Origin: Latrodectus hesperus
Lineage: Eukaryota; Arthropoda; Arachnida; Araneae; Theridiidae
Assembly (NCBI GenBank): GCA_037975125.1
Contig: CM075856.1
Location: 7,635,078-7,699,077 of the forward strand
DNA: 64,000 nt
Direction: 5' to 3'
Shown: positions 50,209-62,640 of the stretch, in pieces
How positions within the stretch are numbered: the stretch's first letter is position 1
Layout of the letters: the number at the start of each line of letters is the position of its first letter
Translations under genes and position numbers: made by a program
The notes under the pieces: model-generated
Databases searched by the model: none
Told to the model about the DNA's origin: nothing
The model's input: the letters and a program-made list of their open reading frames with translations, nothing else

Positions 50209-51784
50209 ATGCGAAAACTTTACCGAAATAAAATTAAAAAGGGAAATAGAATATTTTGTAGTTATCAATACAAATACGTTACAATGATCTCTAACAATGG
50301 TGATGATTTTAAAAAGCAATTTATTATAACTTTTTAAATAATGCTGAAAAGCCTATTTTACGTGCACTTAATATTCTCTTATTGAAAAACAAAAAGGTCC
50401 AAAATTAAATTTATATACTAAAATATCACGTAATGGATAGTAATATCCAAATATCCTGATGATTATGACTTCAGTTATATAAATAATACATTGTCAAGAC
50501 AATTTATTAAATGACATATTTGAAAATTTTTGATATATACGCTATAATCATTTTAAAGATCTGAGAATGCCAGAAAACGAAATTTTCTATAATCATTTCA
50601 TCATGTTACAAATTTAGTTTCCTAAATTGATAAATCTGGCACTGGCAATATTTTCGTAGCCATGGGTGAAGAATCAGCATAGCTGAATGCTTCTTTGAAG
50701 GGTTTGGGCTTTGATAGTGTGTTACACATTAAAAGGCAAAGAGGATACTAACGCAATACTAAAAGAATTACAAAATTTGTCACTTCAACGTATACATAGA
50801 TTAAGAGTTTATTAGTGCGTATTATTGATTTCAATAATGGAAACACATTAAGTTTTGTGAAAATATTAAGATATATTTATATTTTTCTAGTAAAATATAA
50901 ACAAATCGCAAATCATTTTTAATGTCTTCGCTTACATGAAAAGTGATATTAAAAGGAAATTCTGTATTTACAAGATTTACATAATTATATTTGAAAAAAG
51001 CATTGTAGAAATTATAATCGTGACTTTTAGTTCATAAATAAGCATAAATTAAAATAATCGAATAAAAAAATTTATGAATTTTCTTTCGACTAAGGTAACC
51101 ATATTCTGTTTTATGATTAATAATTTTTAGGGTAATAAATGAAAATACTATGCGTATAGTAAATTTATTTTAAGGTAATAGTTTTCATTTACTGTCAAAA
51201 GTTTTATATTTATGATTTGAGTTCATTTTTAATTAACTATACCTTTTAAAAGAACTTTTTTCTCAAACTGTACTTTCCCTTTCAACTACGAAAAATTTTA
51301 TAACAATATAATCTTATAATAATATGAATCATATTGTTCCTTTTATAGCCAAATTAAAGATATCAAAAATAGAGCTGTATTTTTAGTGGAAATAATTCTA
51401 GTTATTCCTAACATTGTCAGTTAAGAAAAACTATCGAAAAATTTACCAATATAAAATCTATGGTTAGAAAAATTATGCAAGTATATAATTCAATACATTG
51501 TGCCGTAAACCAAGATATTTCAGCAGAAAGCTTTCAATTTAGCATTTATTGACTTGGTTTAAGCCCGTCGGTAAAAATGCAATAAGAAAACATATTTTAA
51601 GCTTCACTGTGCACTCATTTTAAAACTGATTTCTCTTTTTAGGAAGTATTATTTCATATAATGGGTTGCTTACGATTCATCAAGGCTAATAAATATCAAG
51701 AATCTAAGTTGAAGATATTGATTATTTCCACACAATTCAATCGAGAGAAAAATATTTATAGTAACTTTTATAGTAGTTTTAATA
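50209..51784. other. AT-rich spacer, no gene seen
   Basis: No feature recognised. Confidence 0.45.
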
Positions 51785-51905
51785 TTGCACACAAGAGCTA
51801 TTTTGATCAATATCTATATTAGCACTTAGTTGGAAATTGAACAGATTATTTATTGAACCGAAAACCAGAGTGTTATACATCAAGTCGCTAGTTTGATCTC
51901 ACAAA
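51785..51905 (-). mobile_element. Old family A SINE copy
   Basis: TTGCACACAAGAGCTATTTTGA, GAAATTGAACAGATTATTTATT, GAACCGAAAACCAGAGTG and CAAGTCGCTAGTTTGA keep family A order. The TTTAAAGTGG block is lost. Confidence 0.5.
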
Positions 51906-54540
51906 AGGAATTTTGTTGACGATCAACGAGATAAATATCCAAATTAAAGTAGGACAGTTTTATTTTATGCAATTTGTAAATAATTTGAATTTGACTGGAA
52001 AATTCGTATGAAATTTAAACATAAATTAAAATAAGAGTATTATATATATAAATCTAAATACAAGCAGTATTACATTAGTAATTATTTGTTGCAAAACAAT
52101 TTAGAAATCCTTTTAGTGCTTAAGTTTACACTACATACTATTGTGTTACAATATTTAAGTATAATTTATAAATTTTAGTCCATTAAGAATATTGATAAAG
52201 CAATATAGATTCTGAAAATCAATCACTTCAATGTATTTGTACTGAAAAATGCGTAAATAAGTATTTATAAAGATGTAGAATTCCCATTTTGAAGATTTGC
52301 TCAATTATCCTTCAGTGTTAAACATGCAGGAATCAAAACCCAAAATGTCTAGAAAAAATCCACTTACGCTTAATCGGAATGAACAGCTAAAAACTTTGCT
52401 AAAGAATAACTTAAGCTAAAGTAACATTTAAATAGTTAAAATTATGAGCCTACATAAAATTTTTAACTGCGCATTTATATTTTACAAGTATAAAAATTCC
52501 TTAAAATAATACAGATATTAATTTATATTTTTAACAATTAAGTACCTCACTGTTTGGAAAATGCTGCAGGGAGTATTAGGGTTACTTATATATGGGTAAT
52601 GATTATGATTTAGAAAAACTAACAAGTTTCCTTGATTGTTTTTTCAGATTTTGAATTACAGAAATTGAGTCTCATCACTTGGAATTTACTTATTTCAATA
52701 AATAATCTCATCTTGACAGAGCTATAACAAGGAAAAACGATCACGATACAGAAAATGTTAATCGTAGGCTTTTTATAATTTGTGTTTCGAGATTGTTTCA
52801 TGCTTCCTAAAAACCATTAAAATAAAGACATGTTGATCTGAGGACAGAAGATCTGACTATTCAGTCTTGGCTCACTCCTGGAATTTTATAAAACAAGTTA
52901 GTATTTTTGATGAATATATTTTAATTCCTGCATTTCAATTTGATTCAGATATAAATGTTTAGATGATATTCGATCCAAATACCGAGAAACGTTTATATAT
53001 TATCAAAGTATTTGTAGAAGAATAATATATTCTCAATTTTTATTCATTTTAATATTGTATTTAGAATATATACTTTTATTTTGAACAACGTTTATAATCC
53101 ACAAAAATTAATCTTAAACTAATTCAATCGAAACTTTAAAATGGATTCCAAGCTATTTCAAGTCTGTCAAAAGTATCTAAACAAATAAAAAAGTTATATT
53201 AAAACAATCAATTTTTAATAAAATGGTTGAGAATATAAATTCAAATTCTTTTGTTTGGGATTAAAGCTAATAATGAATTGTATTATTAATAAATGCAAAT
53301 GAACACATAAAATAAACGTATATATGATTCACATTTTTTAAAAACACAATTTAAGATCTTAAGTACTTAAATTGATTAAAATGATTTTTTCAATATTGAG
53401 AATACACGAAATAAACTTCGCGAAGTTTACCCTATTAAAGCTAGTTTATGTCACCTCACAGGATTAAGTAATAATTTTTAAATTCAGTACTTCACAAATT
53501 ACTCGGAATCTTAATTAAATAACTTTAAAAATTTATGATATGACAACGAAAATTATATAGAAAACTTAAGTTTTTTAGGAAATCATTTACGTGAAATGAA
53601 AATATTTTTATCCTTTTATGGCAGAATGTTAAATAAGTGAATGTATTTATTATATATAAATAAATGTGTTGAAGAAATAACCACTTGTTAGAGGAAATTA
53701 ACAAGGTTTCAAGGGGAAACAAAATTTTCAAATATTTGGGGATTAAAAATTAAAGAATTTTGTACGATTTGTATAGAAAAAGATTCTGATTAACTTAAAA
53801 TTTAAAATAAACTTAACCCATACATTAATTTTTATGAAACTGAATCGGTTAAACAATAAAACACACCATAACTAATATCAAAATTTAACTATTTGTAAAA
53901 AGTGTATAAATATTTTAATAAATGAAAATATACAATAGAATCCTATGGTATTTTTTAAAATAACAGTACATTATTTTCAAATTAAATATTTTTGACATAT
54001 ATAAAAGCGTTACCCAGATTTAAAAATTAAAGAAAATAAATTTTGTCCCAGAATGTTTAATAATTTGAAATATCTTAAAGATACATTTGAATTTATATAA
54101 TAATTGATTATTTTAATGAAAAATTGATAAACTATTAACTAGTATACTGTTTTTAAAAAATATTCTATTTTATGCTATGTTTTATAAGTTATTGAGATAA
54201 AATTTTTATCACTATTTGAATTAACTTAAGTACCAACTAGTAATTTCATTACATTACATTTTACAATAATTTTATAATCTAAGATAGATTATAATTTATA
54301 TACACATATATAATGAAATAAAAATAAAATTACGAAATATTGCTGTTTATAAAAAAACTAAATGCACAGTTGCCTAGATCGATTTTGTATGAGTAATATA
54401 TATTTGAAAACATAACATAAACATTATTATTAGACTCTGGACTTATTTACTGGTATTAAGAAACAATCAAATACAAATATTAAAACTTCATTAGATTAAA
54501 ATGTTTATATAAAGCAAAAATACTAACTTTATAAGCTCCA
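51906..54540. other. AT-rich spacer, no gene seen
   Basis: No coding, RNA or repeat signal that I can name. Confidence 0.5.
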
Positions 54541-54905
54541 TCCACTAACTTCGCTAATTCATCGTTCTCCGACATCATATTCATTGTCATGGTTTATATT
54601 ATTGTAATAAAAGTTCTTTTACTTGACCTGTTCTTCAGATGATAAGAGTAAACAAAGTAATGATTGCCCGAATAACTTTCTCGCTTATCAGTCTTCCAAA
54701 ACAAGAGGCACGTGCTGACGAGTTATTTAAAATCCACGACCGGCCATTCTTAAACAATCCCTCCGTACTTGCTGTTGATTATTTCCTACTGACTGAAAAC
54801 TTCTCTGCCACGCGACTTGGCAAGGGTTGCATCATCGGATCGGGAGGAGGAACGCCAAAGAGTGCGCCAAAAAAATTGCCAATGATAGGACATTCATGCT
54901 GATCT
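54541..54905. other. GC-raised island with 87-codon open frame, unknown
   Basis: The plus frame 54639-54902 is open and starts at a possible ATG; its translation contains RADELFKIHDRPF and GCIIGSGGGTPKS. I recognise no domain. The DNA carries an E-box CACGTG at about 54709-54714 and is sharply GC-raised compared with its flanks. A conserved noncoding element or a decayed exon are both possible. There is no splice-site evidence. Confidence 0.3.
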
Positions 54906-55156
54906 TCTTTTTGAGATTGTAATTTAAAAATATAATTCTTGGCGGAAATATATATAAAATATTTTACTTCAATAAAATGAAAAAAAAAACTCTAGTTTTT
55001 TTAATTTATAAATAATATAGGATTTAAAATTTATTAAATTTATTCCAAACTTAATATAGTGAATATATTTTTTAATTTCTCTTCATTGAGATTTCCTTTT
55101 GGCTGCCTATTTTTTATCGAAATTCTCAATATAATAAAAAGCCTGATAATGGGAAG

Positions 55157-55330
55157 GCGCTCCGTAGCTGAGTGGTCTAAAGCATCACCGCTAATCGCTT
55201 GAGACCGTAGGAGTGTGGTTTCGATTACCACCGTGGCCCTGGGTGCTTTCTTCGTTATTCTTCTGGGGTTGTACACCTGTCATTGTGCTATTTGTCCTAT
55301 TATTGACGAAGACTTACAAGCGGATCTCAA
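55157..55330 (+). mobile_element. tRNA-derived SINE, family E (serine-tRNA-like head)
   Basis: A box TAGCTGAGTGG lies at 55165-55175. The intact T-arm GTGGT-TTCGATT-ACCAC at 55215-55231 has a five-pair stem and seven-base loop. Between them CGCTAATCG and a longer variable region resemble a class II tRNA such as tRNA-Ser(GCT). The acceptor stem does not close, so this is a SINE head or tRNA fossil rather than a gene. The body, to about 55330, is GC-raised and has no other copy here. Confidence 0.7.
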
Positions 55331-56097
55331 GAATCAAGCATAGAAGTCTGAATATATGTAATAAATAAAATATGGGATAAAAATTTCCAGCGACGGAATC
55401 GATTTATAAATCGAAAATAGCCAGAATAATCGTTTTTTACGTTTATATTAACTGAGGTATTGTGGATCCTGTAGAATTTATAACATACATGGACCTTTGG
55501 TCAGACAAATTCTCGTTCTCTCCTAAACTTGAGAACATGATAACAAATAAACATGTCGTGCAGAATCTATGAACTCACTAATGATATACAATGGTTAACT
55601 TTTAAACTTTGCAGACACATTCATTTACCATTCAAATCTCAACGAAAGTAGAGAAGTTGATCGGTATTACACTACTTTAAATGGTATCCAAAGAATTGTA
55701 AATGCTTGTTATGTGATTTTGTTCCCTATAAATCTTTTACTGAGGGTTATTTCATCAGATAGATGTATGATATGCAAATTTTATTTTGAGATCAACGCCC
55801 AAATTATTTAGTTTGTGATATATTAAGCAATTACAATAAAGCATCCTTTGACATAATTCCTTAATGCTAATTTTCATCAAACAACAATATAAAGTCGAAC
55901 TGCTTTGCGAGAAGTATAAAAAAATTGATGAGCAATTTCAGTGAATTTTCATGCAAATGCAAGCATTACATCATTCGAGATTTCGACTTTGATTTTATTT
56001 AACTCAATGAAGGACCAGCGTTAAGATAACAACGTTATCCTTTATCTAATATGATGCACAGAGAAGGGAATAACAGATTAAAGCTCAAAAACTATCA

Positions 56098-56100
<3 letters not shown>
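55331..56100. other. Spacer, no gene seen
   Basis: Moderately AT-rich, with no recognisable content. Confidence 0.4.

Positions 56101-56179
<79 letters not shown>
56101..56179. repeat. (TA)n microsatellite, about 79 bp
   Basis: Uninterrupted AT dinucleotides. Confidence 0.98.
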
Positions 56180-56181
<2 letters not shown>

Positions 56182-57023
56182 GTACAAAAAATGAAGTAGC
56201 TTTTCAAAACAGTGAGAAACTATGCGTCAAGATACGAATAGATTTCCGTTCATTGATAAAAAAAAAGTTAACATTCTTTGGTATAAAATTGGGCAGATTT
56301 TGTGGCACCGTTACAAATATCTAAATAAGTCCAAAAAACCTAATTTATTTCCCCAAAATAATATTTAATAGAAAATAGAATTTTGGTTAATATTTGGTTC
56401 TTGCTCATACACACTTTTGTAAAGTAATATAATAAATAATGCATTCATGTTTCCTTAAATAAATGCTTAAAACTTATCGATATGTTTTTGAAACTAATAA
56501 CGTATAATAAAGGCTATGGTGATTGGTCGGGAAAACTTCGTTTTCGTGACTATCAAATAGGTTCTATTCCTGCTTCAACTAACATCCATTGCGTTCTCTA
56601 ATGACAACTAAGGCACTGAAATTAGTGCACATATTCCTAATGCGGTTTACCAGAGGTCAGGTGTCAATACAGTCACTCGATTTTGAATCTAAATTACGAA
56701 GCAGTTAGCTGTATTTAAAGACTAGAAAACAACTGGAAACGTATTACAAACAAGCAAACATGTTAAATTTGACACCCCTTAAATCCTATCATTTGCCCTG
56801 AAACAGCCGAGTTCATGGTTGTTACAAGACAATCGAACATCCAGTTGATGTTGGCATTTTTAATATTTGAGAAAAAGCGCATTTTTTTCTCTTCCAAAAG
56901 AGTATTTTTTATTCACATGTCATGAAAGGAGAAGCCAAGAAATCTTCCAATAACCCACCAACAGTTGAACAGTTGGGTATGTTAGAATGCATATGCGCTG
57001 TACTATCCATTGTTAAACTATCC
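56180..57023. other. Spacer, no gene seen
   Basis: Somewhat GC-raised around 56510-56860, with no open frame or repeat I recognise. Confidence 0.4.
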
Positions 57024-57040
57024 ATATATGTATATATATA

Positions 57041-57135
<95 letters not shown>
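57024..57135. repeat. (TA)n microsatellite, about 110 bp
   Basis: TA dinucleotides interrupted by two G bases in the first 20 positions, pure from about 57043. Open frames through it are artefacts. Confidence 0.97.
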
Positions 57136-57138
<3 letters not shown>

Positions 57139-58775
57139 TTAAATTTCACATTTCCCTCTAAAGAGTATAATCTTAACATTACGCCACGGTTAGCCTAACA
57201 CATACTTGATGTTATGAGTATTAGATAATTCTTATAAAAGTATAAATTTATAACTGTTAACTTTGAAACAAATTTCGTTTGAGATATTAATGAAAAAATA
57301 TTTTGATACTTGAAATAACTTTGTTTTCGATTTCGATTTTAAGCAGTTGACCCCTTTTAAGCAGTTAGCTATGTGTATATAAGGAGGATCTAGCCAATTA
57401 TTTTGGGTTTTATAGTTAAAGAAATACCTTAGCTAAAAGTAAAAGGGCGAATGTTAATGATCTTGACTTAAGTTAAAATAAATGCATCGTATCTCTTCTC
57501 TTTTGTAAAAAAAATCCCACTTCATTCAGTTGTTATTTTTTAATGTTAGATTCAAAGTGATAAAAGAAAAATGTACAATCAAATCCCATTCTTAAGTTTC
57601 TTTTGAATGAATATGATTTTAATCATTCAATAAAAAAACTTGCATGATAGTAAAGTACAGATTTCATTAATTGTAATAATTCACATTTATAACTAACATG
57701 AAAATGTAAAAATGATCGTGCTATCACTTTGGAAGACGCTGCTTGGGTGAATCAAACAATCACTTGACATATTGGTCATAGCAGGGCAATATTATACTGT
57801 ATAAGAAAGACAATGGCCAAATGACGTTTGATGTCAATAAGGAATTTGAAACCACAGAAAAATGGAAAAAACAGTGAATGTCCGACAGTTGTTACTTATT
57901 GCAAAAGCTCTAACTATACGTTATTAACTACGTAACACAACTGTAGATGATTATGTTAGACACATACCTGGCTAACACACATATTCTCAATATGACCTTG
58001 AAAGCCACTGAAAGAACGTAATATATGTTCCCAACATTTGTTAGGATTTTTATTTTCATCCCTCATCACTATCAAATCCAATTACATTAGTGTCAGTCTC
58101 ATTTAGTTTGGAATTGACATAAATTTTGATTTCAATCCTGATATCAATTTTTGAAATTACAACTTGAAATTTCGCGTGAATTTTACCTCTACTATCATAT
58201 ATTACAGTTACCCTCAATATGGAATTATGATTTTTTCAATGCCATCTCCTTAATATCTAGTCTTACTTATCTTATCTTCATAAAGCCCATTTGGGATGCT
58301 ATGGGAAAGTGGTTCAAACTAACCAGAATTTTTTTCTGAATTTAATTTCCCCAAAAGTATTTGAAAGACATCATTTAAGAAATTTATCAACCTATGCTAT
58401 GTCGGTAGATATTTTGCCTCCATGTTAGGAGTGAATTAATGTTTTATTGTCTTCCTTCCTTTGAGACTGAAATAAATAATTAACTTGGTTAAAATTTTAA
58501 TCACTTTTCCTACCAATGTTCTCCAAATTCACAATTCTTCACTTCAATCTGACAATTCCTTTAATATGAATTGATTTCCTTTGTTATATAATAATCAAGA
58601 TTTTTAAAATAGTCATTTGGGTGAATTTTAAATTTTAAAAAGTGTAAATATTAATTTGTTAATTGCATTTATAATTTTTGATTTATAAAATAAGTGCATT
58701 TAAAAAATATGTTGTGCAATCATGTTTACAAGATTCATTTTGTAGAAACTTAAAACATTGGTATTTAGAATTAAA
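57136..58775. other. AT-rich spacer, no gene seen
   Basis: TTTTAAGCAGTT is duplicated near 57337 and 57355. The rest is featureless. Confidence 0.45.
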
Positions 58776-58785
58776 AATTAAGAGT

Positions 58786-58831
58786 CGGCATAGCGAGCTT
58801 GGCTTAACAACTTAAGTAACAACAACCACAT
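58786..58831 (+). mobile_element. 46-bp extremely 5'-truncated copy of the LINE tail
   Basis: GGCATAGCGAGCTTGGCTT is identical to the 3' end of the LINE at 40.3-44.6 kb, and it ends with the same GTAACAACAA tail. Exact 10-bp target-site duplications AATTAAGAGT lie at 58776-58785 and 58832-58841. It marks the true 3' end of the family and shows that a copy of this LINE was once active. Confidence 0.9.
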
Positions 58832-58841
58832 AATTAAGAGT

Positions 58842-59078
58842 TTTTTTTAAAAATTATTTCATAGCTCTCATTTTTTTTCTAATTAAGTTTTTATTATCAA
58901 GTTCATTAATAATAATGATATAATTTAGCTGAAAATGCGAAATATTTTATTGATAAGAAATAAAATTACTAATGACAATTATTTTTTACCTTCTTTTGAA
59001 TAGATTCAAAAATATTCACTGCTCCCCCTCCCTCATTTTTTTGACTATAACCGTAAAATTTCTTTCTTGTTTTTCTAG
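58842..59078. other. AT-rich spacer ending in a polypyrimidine tract
   Basis: The last 20 bases, TTTCTTTCTTGTTTTTCTAG, form a good polypyrimidine tract with a 3' splice-site AG at 59077-59078. Confidence 0.4.
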
Positions 59079-59403
59079 GCAACAAATATTCCTTTTTGAA
59101 AATTACTACTAAACAACGGAAAATACTTCACTTTCTTAGTGAAATAAAAAAATTTGAACATGGCGAATTTGTACTAGTAGAAGAAAATAGAACAGTGTGC
59201 TGCTGTGTGGATAATTCTCAAATTTGCTTCTTTCTATACTCAAAACAGTTGAAAGCACATAACTTAAAATGCAATTTCTATAGAGAGTTCATAAATCCCA
59301 ATATGGAAGTTATTACTTTAAAGATAAGTCTACCTGTATGCATTCCTTGTTTCATATCTATAATTCTTAAAGTTCATCATTGTCGGTTAATTATTTTATA
59401 TTA
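59079..59403 (+). other. Weak candidate exon or unknown ORF
   Basis: A frame is open for about 100 codons directly after a strong acceptor-like tract and AG (59077-59078). It contains FEHGEFVLVEENRTVCCCV and KQLKAHNLKCNFYREFINPN, which look less like AT noise than other frames in the window. There is no ATG near the start, no clear GT donor at the end, and no recognisable domain. It could be an internal or terminal exon of an unknown gene, or chance. Confidence 0.2.
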
Positions 59404-59436
59404 ATTGCGAAATATATATATAGTTGCTGTATATAT

Positions 59437-59617
59437 GAAACCCAACGGCTTAGTAATAGCGTTTCATACTCCCAAGGCACAGGTCCAAGATTCAATCCTC
59501 GGGCTGCTCAAGTTCGACTCACTCTTTCATCCCTTCAGTTGGTCGATAAACTGAGTACCAAGATGGGCACTGTAGGCTTTGGTCCACATAGATTGTCATG
59601 CCACAGAGTTTAGTTTA
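59437..59617 (+). mobile_element. tRNA-derived SINE, family C, internally deleted copy
   Basis: Matches the copy at 60021-60297 from the head (CCCAACGGCTTAGTAATAGCG) through AGATTCAATCCTCGGGCTG (B box with two changes) and GGTCGATAAACTGAGTACCAAG. It then jumps directly to ATGGGCACTGTAGGC, missing about 97 bp present in the other copy. It is bordered on the left by TATATA repeats, like the other copy. Confidence 0.85.

Positions 59618-60297
<680 letters not shown>

Positions 60298-60363
<66 letters not shown>
60298..60363. repeat. (TA)n microsatellite, right of SINE C
   Basis: About 65 bp of pure TA starting directly after the SINE end TTTAGTTT. It may be the second half of the array the SINE entered, or the element's own tail. 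Confidence 0.98.
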
Positions 60364-60367
<4 letters not shown>

Positions 60368-62389
60368 GATACTATTGGGTGAAAATAATTTAACTTTGTA
60401 AAGACTACGTTCGCCAAAACAATAATACTGAAAACGCTACTATGTATATAAATTGGCTTAAGTTAAAATTATTACTTAAGATCATGAGTGACAGTGAATA
60501 AATGTATCAATAACGTTTTAAGAAATTAAATCACTTTTACAAAATATTCTACGGAAATTGCTTCCTGATTTTAGAAGTTTATTTTCACTCCATAATTTGT
60601 TTTTGCGTACATCTTTGAAAGCTAAAAAAATTTTTTCAGAAGAATGTCATTTCTGTATTTTACTTCCTAAATATTATGAAAAAAGTATTTTTTCCTAACA
60701 GAATTATTAAGAGAATGATTTAATTATTACACTCATTGAAGTAATTTTTATGCATCCTTGAAGACACAGACTGTGTGAATAAGTATTATAAAAGATAATT
60801 TAACTCAATTGGCAAATTTTAAGACGTTCCATGATTTCTTCACAACAAAAATTCTTGTAAATCTCTAACGGTTGACAGTCATTTGTTAAAACATTTTGTA
60901 AAGGTCAAAAGGAGATTAGCATTTTAAATTTTAATCTAGTATACATTCCCCACCCCCAGTTTTAACATGATCTGAGATTGGTTATATGAATGCTTTAGAT
61001 TATTTTGAAGTAACTAATACATTATTTAAAAATCTCTTTTCAGTAATTTATGTGAATAAAATATTCCCATTTTAATTTAAACTTAATTAATTATTAATTA
61101 ATTTATTAATTAAATTAACATTAGCAAAAGGAAAACTATTAAATAGTAATAGAAAACTCTTATATAGAAACATCATATCCATTTAAACATTTAATATTAA
61201 AATAAAAAATTATTTGTTCTATATGAATAATTAACTTTTATACTGAATATTTAAATTTTTAATAATAGAATTTATTTTCAAGTCTGCTGACGATTATTCC
61301 ATCACAAAGAAGTTTTCATCACCTGTTCAATACTAAGCAGCAATTTTTTCCCTTAATATGCTATTTCTTTAATTATTTTGATTATCGGAAAATACTTATA
61401 AAATAGCAAGTATTGCCGTAACTAAAGATTTCAAAATTTACTTTGATTTTTTTAAATCAAAAATACCAAATATTTGCAGGAAATTGGTTAATTTTCCATT
61501 GTATTCGTTGTGAAGGCAAATTAAATGTAGATATTTGATGTTTTTCAATCTCGTATGCTTTTTTGTTATATTTTTCTAAAAAAATGTTAATGAAAGTTAT
61601 TAAATAAAGTATTTATATGACAAAATCTCTTTGGTAACAATTTTGAGAACTGTATAAAGTTTTTGTTGCAAATATATGAGCTGTTATCTGTTCATGATTC
61701 ATTAGAAATATCTAAAAAAATTTTCTTATATAATTATAATTAGCAATAGGAATAATCAATGAAATTTTTTGGATTATTTTGATTGAAAATAAGGTAAGTA
61801 GTTAAATATGTTGACATAATATGAATAAATATTATGATTAAAGTAAATAAAGAACATAATTTATTAAAGACGTATTTATTATACAGTATTTTTACTTGAT
61901 CAGTTATTTTCGTAATATATTCAAAATAAAATACACTTTTTAAAAGTCTCGTTTTCATCGGTAAAATTATTCAATATTAAAAATTAAATTATCATTTTTA
62001 AGCTAATTATATAATGGTATTTTTATATTAAAAAAGGAAAATACTATTATATAAATGTATTTAATACATATTCCAATTTAAAATTTCTAATAAATCAGAA
62101 TTTAAGAAGCACTGAAGGCATATACTTTTATTTAAATTTAACTTTATTCTACAGCAGTTTTTGATGAATTCATTGAAGAAATTAAACAAAAGAAGTTGAA
62201 AAAATAGGCTTAGGCAGGAATTTTTTCGTGTGTAAGAGTCTTTAGGTACTGAAAATAAATATTGCAGTGAAGTATTAAAATAAAAAAAAATTCTGTTGGT
62301 AAATCCAATTACACACATCTAATCTAATCGATAATAAAAGGCTCAGATTCAGAAACCATAAAAGGGATTTTTCTAAAAGAAAAAAGAAT
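60364..62389. other. AT-rich spacer, no gene seen
   Basis: TTAATTAA-rich low complexity at about 61080-61120. Short open frames near 61740-62318 have no recognisable content. Confidence 0.45.
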
Positions 62390-62640
62390 TGTAGTTTTCA
62401 GGAGAATCTGATGTGACAGGGATTTTTACAACGACACTTCCCCGTGTTATCTTTGACAAGTGTGGACATGGGGAAAAGATTCAATGTATTAATAAGGAAT
62501 AAAAAAAAGAGAAAATACGTGAGTTAAGAGGTCAAGTAACAGCAAAGGGGCTAAGAACATTTCTTTTATCTTCTAATCGATTATAAAAGTAGCTTTTTTC
62601 TTCAAGTAATAAAGAAAGAATGAAATTCATCATTGCGGGT
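62390..62640. other. GC-raised island, candidate conserved noncoding element
   Basis: Less AT-rich than either side, purine-rich in the second half, with closed frames. No repeat family is recognised. Confidence 0.25.
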
